A stretch of 64,000 bases of DNA. It comes from Dalbergia cochinchinensis. Its lineage: Eukaryota; Streptophyta; Magnoliopsida; Fabales; Fabaceae. The position numbers and the translations under genes are program-made. The stretch is from positions 51,340,393 to 51,404,392 of the forward strand of contig CM062376.1 of assembly GCA_031216125.1 (NCBI GenBank), in the 5' to 3' direction. The notes beneath the pieces were generated by a model. That model saw only the letters and a list, made by a program, of their open reading frames with translations, did no database searches and was not told where the DNA came from. Positions 22,649 through 34,400 of the stretch are shown in pieces (the stretch's first letter is position 1; the number at the start of each line of letters is the position of its first letter).

Positions 22649-23764
22649 TTAGCTGATGTCCCTTGATATAATAATGGTAGCCTTCATCCTTTCATCAACA
22701 GACAAGCCATCAACATCTCTTAACATAGCCATTAGCTTCATTCTTTTATCAACTCCCTCCTTCTCGACCTTAAAGCAAGCAACCAAGTCCGATATATGGG
22801 AAGAATGCAGTTCAAATACAGATTTTATATCTTTGATTGAGTCAGCTATCACTTCAGCGGTTTCAGAGTTTAAGCCTTTGTTGTCTCTCTTCCTTTTATT
22901 CTTGTGTTGGGTAGATGAAGAACTCATACCACTCGGAGTTTTAGGCATCTAAAAGTACAATAAAACCAAATGTTTATATCCACTTTCTAGCAAAATAAAG
23001 TAGCAGAGAATAAAATCAAATGGAAAACATGTTATTAGTCACCACATAGTATAAGCATGTATATACAAATCATGATGCAAACTGAATCATTCATCTGAAG
23101 TAAAACTGATATAGTAAATGCTCTGCCTAGTTCATTTGATAGCTACCTATTTACAACATAGGCCAGAGGCATTTGACAGCTTAATATATACCTCAGAATC
23201 ATCCTGAAATTCAGTTTCTGCTTTTGCCAAACTTGGATCTAAGTTTTGATCTCCCTGCAAGCTGTTCATCTGTGTTTCAAGTTCAGATTCCATGGCAGCA
23301 ACTGCTTTAGCTGGATCTTCTGCATTGGCTCCCTGGGCCCTATCTTTACCAAAAACAGATCCTAACTCCTCAAAATGTGGGAATGCCATGTTATAAAGGC
23401 TAGTTGCATTCGGATGACTAAAATCAAAAGTAAAGCAACAAAGCAAAATAATATTAAAATGCTAGAACATACAAATTTGAATCAAAGAAAGATGAAATTT
23501 TACCTTTGTCCATTCCTTATAAATTTGCTTCTCTACCACAATCATTTTGTCTGTGTCATTCCAACTAAAGCCACTTGCGCCCATCATCTCAACTATAGCA
23601 AAGTAATGCTCCTTTAACATCTTCACCCCAGACTCAATGTGTGGATTGGCTTTAAGACCACATCCAGGAAGTTTTTCATGTATCATTTTCTCCAATTGTT
23701 TTGCATATCCGGATTTGAACGTGCCATTATCATATTTCATCAGTAGGACCCACTTCCGCAAGAA
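22649..23764 (-). pseudogene. MYB/SANT-like gene (Harbinger ORF1 type), frame-broken
   Basis: Three exon-like segments lie in order on the minus strand. 23764-23504 holds LRKWVLLMKYDNGTF and LEKMIHEKLPGCGLKANPHI, the typical plant Myb/SANT-like core, followed by a GFSWNDTDKMIV block. 23417-23192 starts with HPNATSLYNMAFPHFEEL and VFGKDRAQG. 22948-22649 is Lys-rich, then helical, and ends at the stop. Segments two and three join in frame through GT-AG sites. Segments one and two do not: the join is short by two bases and runs into a stop, so the gene looks disabled. The upstream exon that should start the MYB domain was not found. In PIF/Harbinger elements this protein helps recruit the transposase. 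Confidence 0.65.
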
Positions 23765-24699
23765 CTGCAAATACCAAATAAATGTATCAACACCTATTTG
23801 ATATCGGAAACAAAGCTAAAATATTGAACATAATTTCCTATAAAAGCCAAGTACATAAAGAAAAATAACCTCTCCTGGCTCGGTATTAATTTGCAAAATT
23901 AAAAATAAAGTGGAGAACTATGTAAGAGGGAATGTAAATAGTCAATAATAAGTTCACACAAAATGGAAAATGCTCGATGGTGTTCATACAATTAAGACAG
24001 CCCTTGTTCACATGAATCTTGACATGTGCTTGATCCATATTCTTCATTATGACTCCCTTTCAACCAAGCAACGGCATTGACATTCAAACACAATTCCAAA
24101 TCACATATATCCATTTCAAATACACCAATGATATAATTTCAAGGGAACAAACAGAGCTTCAAACTTGAAACTAAAGCTAGCACATATACCTAGTTTGGTC
24201 AAAGTGAAAGCCAAGCTTATAGAATACCAAAATTTACCTTCTTCAAATCCTTGACAATGCCCTTGCTTGCCAAATCAATCCAACAACGCCTTCAACCCGG
24301 GCACAACCTACAAGTGCCAACAGAATTTGATGCTCATACTTCAAAAAGGTTGAAGGAAAAAAAATGAGATATTATCTAACCCTTTTCTTTCAGATTTTTT
24401 TTGGTTGTAAAACATAGCTCCTTGAAGCCAAAAAAAAAAATCAATGCTCAAAACATAGTTCCTTGGAGACTCTGCTTCTTGTTTTACAAAAAAGAAGCTC
24501 AGATGCTAGAATGGCTTCTGCCATGGCTTTACAATCTGTCGCCATGGACGCGAAATCGAAGCTCTTGAAAATGGAAAAGGAACGCACAAGATCTGCGTCG
24601 ATTTAAATGAGAATCCGTCACCATGAAGGCTTTCTCGAAGCTTCCGTCGGAGTCAAACTTGAGCGCCTCCGCAGCGGAGAAGGTACTGAGGCTTCGTCG

Positions 24700-24835
24700 G
24701 CGAAGGAAGAAATGAATGGCAGAGATGAATGGAAGAAGCCGAAGATGGAGAAAGAGATGAATGGAAGAAGCTGAAAATGGAAAACAGAGATGAATGGAAG
24801 AAGCCGAAGATGGAGGAAGAGAAAAGGCGGAGGAA
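24700..24835. repeat. Tandem repeat, AGATGAATGGAAGAAGCCGA motif
   Basis: Three to four imperfect units of about 40 bp share GATGAATGGAAGAAG and GAAGATGGA. They lie in the Harbinger-like element near its right end. The long minus-strand open frames over this stretch are Ser/Phe-rich by-products of the repeat. Confidence 0.65.
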
Positions 24836-25200
24836 AGAACCTGGTGCGCGGCGGCCACCACCGTAACTGTCGTCGGTGGAGATGGCGGTGCGAAGAGGAG
24901 TTGCTCTGCTAGGGTTGATGTGAAGTGGAGTGTGTGATCGTGAGTCTAGGGGAGAATGGCTGATTTGTTGGTTTAAAGAGGGGTATTTTGGTCTTTTCAA
25001 AAATTCAGACTGATTTTCTTCCCATAGGAATCCAACATTCCTATGGTACAAGGTGGAAATAAAAAGTGGGTTGTTTTCATTCCTAGGAATGAAACATTCC
25101 AGGGAATAATTTTTCTCATTATGAACCAAACACTGGAATCCTTTATTCCAGACCCCAGATTTTTAGGAATGTTGAAATATTTCGCGAACTAAACTGCCCC

Positions 25201-25408
25201 TAGTGTTTAAAATTCCTATTTTCTAAAATATTTTTGATGCATAACAAATTGAAGGAAGTTGCGAAAATAAATAAAATAGATTAAAAATTGAAAGAATCAG
25301 TGACCCCGGCAAGGCAAGATCTCGTATCCTGGCACAATAAGTGATCGCTCCGCGAAGCAAAAAGAAGAGAGTTAACTGCTCTCTTTCTCAGTGCACCCTC
25401 GGGCGACA
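25201..25408. promoter_or_regulatory. TRS120 upstream region and 5' UTR
   Basis: Only about 200 bp separate the end of the Harbinger-like element from the TRS120 ATG, so the element occupies the distal promoter. No TATA box is evident. A pyrimidine-rich CTCTCTTTCTC stretch lies just before the ATG, as often seen near start sites of plant housekeeping genes. Confidence 0.4.
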
Positions 25409-28400
25409 ATGGAACCGGAAGTTACCATCGAGGGCTCCTCCATGATCCAGGTGGCGGTCCTTCCCATAGGGACCGTACCCCCTAACGCGCTGCGGGACTA
25501 CTACTCCATGCTGCTCCCGCTGCACACGATCCCTCTCTCCGCCATCAGCTCCTTCTACACGGAGCACCAGAAGTCCCCCTTCGCGCACCAGCCCTGGGAC
25601 TCCGGCTCCCTCCGCTTCAAGTTCGTCCTCGGCGGCGCTCCGCCGTCCCCATGGGAGGACTTCCAGTCCCACCGCAAGACCCTCGCCGCCGTCGGCATCT
25701 GCCACTGCCCTTCCTCCCCCGATCTCGACACCGTGATCGACCAGTTCTCCGCCGCCTGCAGGTCTTACCCTTCCTCCCTTGTCCATCGCTGCTTTGCGTT
25801 CTGCCCGAACGATTCCCAGGTCTGACTTCCATTTGCTTCGACCGGATCTTTAAATCTGACTACGGAAAGATTTCGAATATGTCATACCTGGATTGCTGCC
25901 ATGATCTATTGAGATTAAGCAATTTTAGGTGTTTCATTCAATTGTGTAAAGATTGACAACAGATCGTTTATCCTCAGTCTTGCTAAAAATCACAGAAGCT
26001 TTACCAAATCATGGAACAGTAGTTTTCGGCCGTACTAAAAATCAAAAAACATCGGTCTTCGGGCTTACTAAAATGATTCACATTGTGATTGCTTTGATCG
26101 TTTGAACTTGATGCTGCGTTTCTTTCTAAGGACATATTTTGGTGTTTATTCATTTATTTATTCGAGTATAGTTTTTATTTTGCAATTTACTGAAGAAATG
26201 AATGAAAAGGACAGATTTTGGGGTTTATTGATTGTTATTTTTGGCAATTTAGAGGAGAAATGGATTTAAAGGACAGATATTGGGGTTTACTTTTACCAAT
26301 TTAATGAAGAAATGGATCTATAATGATAGAATCTTAATCTTTTTTTTTTTATATGGTGTTATGGTTTTAGCTTGAGGAAGGAGGAAAGAAAGTGGGGAAT
26401 TTGAGGTTGTTTCCACCTGCAGATCGTCCAACGTTGGAGTTTCACTTGAACACGATGATGCAAGAAATAGCAGCATCACTGCTCATGGAATTTGAGAAAT
26501 GGGTGCTTCAGGCGGAGTCTTCTGGAACCATACTCAAGACGCCATTGGATTCTCAAGCTAGTCTCAGCTCAGAGGAGGTTCATGTTTAGGTGTCCTGATT
26601 TTTTTTTTTTTTTACGGTGTTTTGTATAATTGTATATTTGATTTTGGATTCATTGTTTTCTTTTCTCGTGGCTGAGTTCAGTGTGATTGATCTTGAATAA
26701 TTTGTTGAAATGCAGGTCATCAAGGCCAAAAAGAGGAGGCTTGGGCGTGCACAGAAGACCATAGGTGATTACTGCTTGCTGGCAGGGTCCCCGGTTGATG
26801 CCAATGCTCATTATTCTACTGCATTGGAACTTGCCAGGTTGACTGGGGATTACTTCTGGTATGCTGGAGCATTGGAGGGTAGCGTTTGTGCCTTGCTGGT
26901 ATTTTCTTCTTCTTTTTTTCTTGTTCCTTTTCCCATTTCATTTTGCAGAAATTCTAGGGTAACAGTTGAGATCTGATTTGAAATTTATTAAATATTTTAA
27001 ATTTAATCTTACTGCTTGTTCACCAAGTTATATGTTTTCATTGGACTGAGTGTTGAATTCTCAGTCTCAGGGTATGTGATAACTTATCTTTATTTTGGGT
27101 TTTGTGAACCTTATCTCTAAATGTAGATCAAATAATTGTTCAACAGTTGTCCTTTGGTGAATAGAGATTAGGGTTGCAATTTGGAGACTGATTGAGAGCA
27201 TGCTTTGCGGCAGTGTCTTATTATTTATCTTCATACTTTAATTATTTGTTTGTTACTGTTGATATGGAATGAAATATAATGGCAGTGCATGGATAAGAAT
27301 ATAGGTGTGATGACCATGATCGTAATAAAAAATGGACTGTGTCACTTCTGTCTACATTTACATCTCTATATATATTTATTTAACTTAATTTTATGGTAGC
27401 AGATTGATCGTATGGGCCAGAAAGATTCAGTTTTGGAGGAGGAAGTTAGATATCGCTATACTAGTGTCATCTTGAATTATAAGAAGTCACAAGATAATGC
27501 ACAGAGGTAAATAGTTCTGCTATAAGTTTTAATTAACTGGTCTCTCTAACACTTTCCATGAATCTTGCTTTCCCCAATCATATCACTTTTATGATTATGT
27601 ATTTAGACCTCTTGGAATATTATTCCAGTTGGTAGTTCTTGATCTCAGCATTTGTTAATCTTGTTGTGCAGAGTTTCTCCAATAACTTTTGAACTCGAAG
27701 CTACTTTGAAATTAGCAAGGTTTCTTTGCAGGTAGGTGCTTTGCTGAGATTTTACTATGTTATAAATGTCCTATGTTGCTTTTGTTTTTTATATAAAAAA
27801 AGGTGCTATATTGATGCTTTATGAATGTAAAATTTAGTTAGCTTTGGTATTCTTGAGTCAAGATGATACATTATGTCTGATTCCTTGTAAAGTTTTGCAT
27901 CTCAGTTGTCTGACTCTTAGAAGTTAGACCAGCATTTCAGTTAATGCTTCATAAATTTGTTAATTTCATCCTTCTGTTTATTTAGAACAATTGGTATTAC
28001 ACATCTGGATATCTTGTGTGTTACCAAATTTTAGAGGAACTTGTGATCCACACTGCATTAAGCAATGTGTTTCCCTTTCTATTCTTTTCAAAACAATTGT
28101 CTGAATTGTCCCTCTCTGCAGGAGAGAGCTAGCCAAGGAGGTGGTGGAGTTGTTGACCACTGCTGCAGATGGAGCTAAATCTTTAATTGATGCTAGTGAC
28201 AGACTCATATTATATATTGAAATAGCTCGTTTATATGGAAGTCTTGGGTATCAGAGAAAAGCTGCTTTTTTTTCTAGGCAGGTTGCTCAGTTATATCTGC
28301 AGCAAGAAAATAGGTTGGCTGCAATTAGTGCTATGCAAGTTTTGGCAATGACCACAAAAGCTTATCATGTTCAAAGTAGAGCATCAATCTCGGATCATTC

Positions 28401-31400
28401 TCAGCAAAATGTGAGTTACAAATTTCAGTTATCTGAGCGCCGTATTTCTTTGTACAATTGAAACACTTAATTGTACATGGGCCATGCTTGTGCTTTTTTT
28501 GGCTAAAGATATATAATCATGTTATATACTGAAGAGATTAGTTTTGATTGATTCCTTATTTGCAGTGGAACTTGAATCTATTGTTTGCAATGATGGTAGA
28601 CAGAATACCTCTTTTTGTTATTGCCTCTCTATCGTTTTGGATTTTTTTTCTTTTTTTCACTTACACTACTGCCCACCGACTCCGTTCCCTAGTGGATCAA
28701 ACTTGGAACTTAATGATGTAACCGTGGTTATGGTTGCTGCTGATTATAAATGTTTCCCTTCAACTCCAGCGGTCAACACTCAACACTTATCTTGATTAAC
28801 AATAGCATATGCCAAACAATAATGTTGACATTAATATTCCTAGGTTTCTGCTTCGTTGCTATGTTATAGGAACCAGGCCTCCAACTAATGGGCCTTATTG
28901 GTTAGGAATTAGAATTAGTATTTTTTTTTTTGGTCGAGAGAATTAGTAGTTTGTAACAAGAATATAAAAGAGAAAACTAGGGATAGAGAAGGAATAAGTT
29001 GAGAGACTAGGAGAGCAAGGGATCTCTTGAATATCCCTAACCATTGTATTCTCATTAAGAAGTAATATGCATTTTCTTCAGTTTTATTGCATATTCTGAA
29101 TTAGTTCCATCGATTGGTACTAGAGCTCTCAATTTCAAGAGCTTATACATTGAGCAATAGAGAGTGGCAAGGGTAAAGGTACATGAGCTGATTCCAGCAT
29201 TCAATAGGAGCAGTGTTTTTGCTTGGCCAAAATGGTGTGGGAACGTGTTCTTGATCACAACACACCAGAGGCACAATGGTTGAGGTAGGTGGAAGCTTCC
29301 CTTAGAGGTTGGGAACTCGTCTGGTACCAATGTTGGAAAGCACACAACCCACATGCACAATGGGTGGGCATTTGTTAAGGCAATCTGTTATGAGAAAAGA
29401 AAAACTGGCAAAAGGAGTGCAAGATGGGTGCCAAAGGATTCTGGCAGAGTGGAGAACGAGGGCCAGCCAAGAAGAAGGGAAGGAGGTGATGATGAATGAA
29501 GATTGAACAAAAGAAGAGGATGCTCTTGCTGTGTTTGCTCAAGAACAAGAAAGGCCTTTAAGCTTGGTCTAACATAAAGAGGGAGAGCCAGAGATGAAGT
29601 TGCAGCCAAGGGAGGTTGTTTTGCAGATAGGGAACGACAATGGCATCAAAAGCATGATGGATTCCCTACGAAGATGAGGAATGCTGATGAAGCAAAGGAG
29701 GGCACTCTAGGTAAAGAAGTTCATTCTTCAAACCAATCCAAAAACTAATCCAAGTGGACTTCGTTTTAGATGAAGAAACACGAAAGCAAGAAACCTTGAC
29801 TCTGAGGGCAAAAGATGTGGCCTTTGAAGGAGGATGAGATGAGCCTCGTGCGAAGACTGATGTGATGCATTGTTGGTGATGATGGCGGCCTCACCAGTAG
29901 CGCGGATAGCCGCTGTGATGATGATGGCAAAAAGTCATGTGAAGAGTTTGATGGAGGTGGCCTGCAAACATTGCCACCACCATGAGATCGCTACAGGCTG
30001 AAGGGTGACCAAAATGGGTCATTGGCAAAGAATGGCAATGCAAGGTAAACCCATAAAGAAGAAAACCGCATAGAAGTTGGTGGCAGCGATGCCATTGGTA
30101 AAGAAGAAGCTCCAAAAGGATGGGGAGCTTTCGCTAGTGTCTTGAAGAAGAGGATAATGGAGTTTGCATGTGGCGGTCAGCAAGGTCTCTTTTCGAGCAA
30201 TGATGGTAGCTGCTACAAATGTTCTAGTTCTATTGTGAAGAGAAACAAGAAAGAAATCAGGGCAAAAGTAATTAAGCGAAGCTCATTTGCTACCCTAATG
30301 GACCATTCCCAAATCAGTAGAGACTATAGTAGGCAGTTATCTTCATGGGAAAATGGAGTGTGTTGTTTTGATTAAGGAAATTGTTTACACCTCATGAGTC
30401 AAGTGCAATTCAATGGAGTAAATGTAGGAACTTAATGCCCATATCAAATTGTTATCAACCAAAGGTGTCAATGGCGGATGGTGGCTCATGGCAGTAGATC
30501 TAAAATCCGCCATTTATGCTCACCATAAGACTGCCATGGCCGCCATAATGTACAAATTTTCTCATGGCGGGGGGGGCCAAAATCCGCCACGCCAAGGCGC
30601 TGCCATGGCCACCATTTGACGACACTGTTATCAACTCAACCAGACAATGCAAGCTCGATGGGAATTATTTAGGGATGTTTGGTATAAGTTCTTATCTTCT
30701 CCTATACGGATTAGACTATACCAAGAGTCGACCTTGAGTCTTTATCTTTTCACATTGGTCTTGGATGTACTTATAGAACATATTCAAGGCCTAGTGCCTT
30801 AGTATATAATGTTTGCAGATGATATAGTTCTGATAGCAAAATCAAGAAAAGAAATAAACAGAGTTTTAAAGTTGTGGAGGGAAGCTTTGGAGGTATGTGG
30901 GTTTTGTACTAGCAGAAGTAAGACGGAGCATATGAAATGCAAGTTTGCCAAGAGGCGCGCACAGTCTAACTTCGAAGTGAAACTTGGAGATGATATCATA
31001 TGACAAGTTACAAAATTTAAATATTTGGGTTCTATCATTCAAAGTAATGGAGAGAGAGAGAGATGAAGACATTAACCATAGGATCCAAGCAGGATGATCA
31101 ACGTGGAGAATTACTTTAGGTCTTACTTGTAATAAAAATGTATCACTAAAGCTTAAGTAAATTATATTGTACAATGATAAGACCAATTTTGTTGTATGAG
31201 ACTGAATGTCGGGTGGTGAGAGGTCAACATGAAAATAAGGTACATGTAGCAGAGCTGAGGATGTTGCGATGGATGAGTGGTCACACGAGACTTGATAAAA
31301 TTAGGAATGAATGTATTAGATAGAAAGTTGGGGTGGCGCTTGTCATAGAGAATATAGTATAATATAGCCTCAGATGGTTTGGGCAAGTTTAGAGGAGACT

Positions 31401-34400
31401 TGTGGAGACTCTAGTAAAGAGAGTGGACCAAATGGAGCATAGCACCGTAAATGAGGTAGAGAAACAGCAAAGAAAACTATAAGGGAAATAATCAAAAGAG
31501 ACTTAAATGTCAATAATTTTAACATAAATATGATATATGATAGGTTTGTGGCATCACTTGATCCATGTAGCCGACCTTACTTAGTGGGACAAGGCTTTGT
31601 TGTTGTTGTTTTCTTCTAGTATATGTCCTTGTACTGTCATCTTGACAAGAAGATGGATTTTTTGGAGAAGTGGGGGGGGGGGGGGTATTGATGTGGATGG
31701 AACTTCTAATTGATCTTTATGAATTAGAATTAGCATTAGTAACAAAGGATAGAGAAGGAATGGGTTGAGAAATTAGAAGTTGAGAGGCTAGGAGAGTAAT
31801 AGGAAACAAGCAGCAATAGAGAAACAGAAATGAAGAGACTTTGCTATTAGCACTTGAAGGAAAATAAGCTTAGTAAGTAGTGCAATACAGGAGAGAAAAA
31901 CAGAGCACTAAATCAGCCCCAGCTCTCCTAGGCCTAGCTTAACTGCTAGCCGCCTACCACCCCCCAACAAATATACCCTTTGCCTCGTGATCCTCGTAGT
32001 CACACACAGCTGCCACCACACACACACACACAAACAACAGGAGCACAAAATCAAATCAATTAGGACCCAAGGGCCCCACAAATGCAAATTCCTTTAATAC
32101 TTGTATATTTTGTTCTTTAGTACACTTGTATCCCCTTGGGAAATTGGTCCCTAACGGAGAGCAAGGAAATATCTCTAACCATTGTATTCTCATTAAGAAA
32201 TAGTAAAACATTTCTTGAGTTTTTGGTTGCATCTTCTGAACCAGCTCCATCAGTATGCAATGAGAAAATTACAAGTAAGGGCTTTGCATTGTGCTTAAAA
32301 ATTGAATATCGGTTTGTGCACCTGGGAAATTTTTCATCTTTTTGTTTGAATGAAACTAAATATGATATTCTGTATAAAAAGTTTACCTCATCCGTGAAAC
32401 CTTTATAATCAAAGCAACTGGAGTGCAATATTCTGTTGAGGTTATTTTTATGAGAATAATGTCTAGCCTCAATGGAACCTCATCTCTAAATGTTCAGTCA
32501 AATTTTGAGACACATAAGTCTTGTGGGATAAGATTAGGCATTTGGCCTTTATTTGGTGTAAAGCTCGTAGCCTTCTTAGAGGGATTTCTCTCTCGAATAT
32601 GTTGAGTGACTTGAATGCTCTGCTTTATTGATGTTCTTCTCCTTTGTGAGCTATTGCTCTTGTAAAGAAGATATCTTGTCCTACTATAACTTTGCATTCT
32701 TCTCTTCATCTTAATAAAATTCTTTTATCCAAAAAGAAATAAGTTCAGTCAAATTAGTTCACAAGGATGTTAGAATCTGTTAGTAAGGGTAGAGGAAAAC
32801 TAAGAATCTATAGACGGATCATTGAAAGGGACTTAAATTTTATTGGCTTCTATAGACATGGTTTATGACAGGACATAATGGCATTGTTTAATCCATATTG
32901 TTGATTCCATCTAGTCCACCTATTGGGAAAAGGCTTAATTGTCGTAGACTTGTAGTTAGCCAAAAATGAAAGGAAATTATCTGATACAGAGTTATATATC
33001 TGACATAGCCATTTAATGGACTGTATGGCATTCACCATGGTGATTTCTAATTCCAGTTTTTATGCATCATAGTTTCTCATCATTCATACAGATATCCTGG
33101 AAGATTTCACATCAAGTGTACCGACTAACAGAAAGAAAGATGCGAATTTGCTTAGTTGCATGGATATATCTAATATAATATTAGTCATGGCATTCTGTAG
33201 CAGAGTGACTCACTCTTTATCCTGGTTACACGGGTTGTGCTCTCATGGCCTCCTGTATTGAATTTTTTCCGATTCCATTGCATAAAGTCTAGTATGAAAG
33301 TGTTGACTGAAATCAGATACTTAGACAAATATTGATAGTTTGAAGATTTTTTTTTTCAAATTAATTACTTTGCATTTATAATGTAATTTAAACTGTTGAT
33401 TCTTCACAGAAGGGAAATGGAGATAGTGGGAAAACATATCACCAATCAGCAGTCTCACTATTCGAGTCTCAATGGAGTACTCTTCAGATGGTTGTACTAA
33501 GAGAAATTCTGCTTTCAGCAGTTCGTGCTGGAGATCCTCTTACTGCATGGAGTGCAGCAGCCCGACTTCTTAGACACTACTATCCTCTAATAACTCCTGC
33601 TGGTCAAAATGGCCTTGCTAATGCACTTTCAAATTCAGCAGAGAGGCTGCCACCAGGGACTCGTTGTGCTGATCCTGCTTTGCCTTTTATAAGGTGTTCG
33701 CTTGGCTAAGGATTTAATTTCCCATCATTTACATCATGGCTATGTCATATTTTGTCATAAATTGTTTTAGTGGAGGTTTTTGTACTTTTTTAAAATGAAG
33801 CCAGAATTTATGATGAACTTAAGTTTTCTAGTGGAAGTGAAATGACTTATATGGATTAGACAGCATGACTTTTATAAACCAAGTCAATACTCAAACCATG
33901 ACATCTAAATCTTTCTTAATAGTTTTGCTAATGGTTTTCTTTGTCTCCCTCTACCTGTAGCTATTAGGCTATCCTCAGTTTGATATGCTTCCCCAATTGG
34001 GGCTTCTATAGGTCTTCTCCACCCATAGCCTATTACCTATGTTGATCTCCTACCATCTTTTTCACAATATATGCTATCATAACTCTTTCCCTTATGGATT
34101 CATTCATAATCTTATCTTGTCATCTATTATGTCCACTCATCTGCGCAATGTTCTCATCTCTGCAACCCTATCAAAACCTGTACTTATCTTTTTTTCAAAT
34201 TGTATTTTGACTTGCCCAACTTTAAAATTGGTTTGCTGTGGAGTTCAATTTATAGCAACATATTTTCTATTTTTAAGCAACCATTGTCATGTCAAATAGG
34301 TATGTTTATGATCTAAAAACAGGTATAGTTGCTATCTTAATAAAAGCATCCTGTACCAAGGTAGTCAAAGGTGCTAAAAAGCACGCCTAAGGCACCGAGG

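Larger units (their letters stand above)
21888..25200 (-). mobile_element. Non-autonomous PIF/Harbinger-like element, 3.3 kb
   Basis: The left end GGGGGCGTGTGGTTTGCGG and the reverse complement of the right end (GGGGCAGTTTAGTTCGCG) form imperfect terminal inverted repeats of about 35 bp that both run into CATTCC. Subterminal regions on both sides carry repeated CATTCC/GGAAT motifs. TTA precedes the left end and CTA or TAG lies at the right end, compatible with a mutated 3-bp TWA-type target duplication. Inside is a MYB/SANT-like gene like ORF1 of Harbinger elements. No DDE transposase frame is visible, so the element is not autonomous. Confidence 0.65.
28862..32254 (+). mobile_element. Degraded non-autonomous LTR retroelement in TRS120 intron 6
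   Basis: Related sequences flank a 2.6-kb interior. The left copy (about 28862-29115) and right copy (about 31690-32254) share GAATTAGAATTAG, GGATAGAGAAGGAAT, a CTAACCATTGTATTCTCATT block and CCATC near the end. After the left copy comes TGGTACTAGAGC (29117-29128), resembling a tRNA-Met primer site. Before the right copy lies a G-rich polypurine run (about 31670-31686). The right copy has about 300 bp more than the left. The interior has no gag-pol; it is invaded by a hAT MITE and a LINE. Exact ends and target duplication are not fixed. Confidence 0.55.

Noticed and set aside
22656..22952. Plus-strand 98-codon frame
   Set aside because: Exactly antisense to the last exon of the MYB/SANT-like gene, which has recognisable family sequence.
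24529..25129. Minus-strand frames of 110 and 158 codons rich in Ser, Phe and Leu
   Set aside because: They are produced by a tandem repeat and inverted-repeat ends inside the Harbinger-like element.
25388..25832. Long antisense open frames opposite TRS120 exon 1
   Set aside because: They mirror a GC-rich coding exon and have Arg/Gly-rich low-complexity content without family features.
28544..30375. Plus- and minus-strand open frames of 65-101 codons in TRS120 intron 6
   Set aside because: They lie within intron and LTR-element interior, lack gag-pol motifs and are not continued by splice sites.
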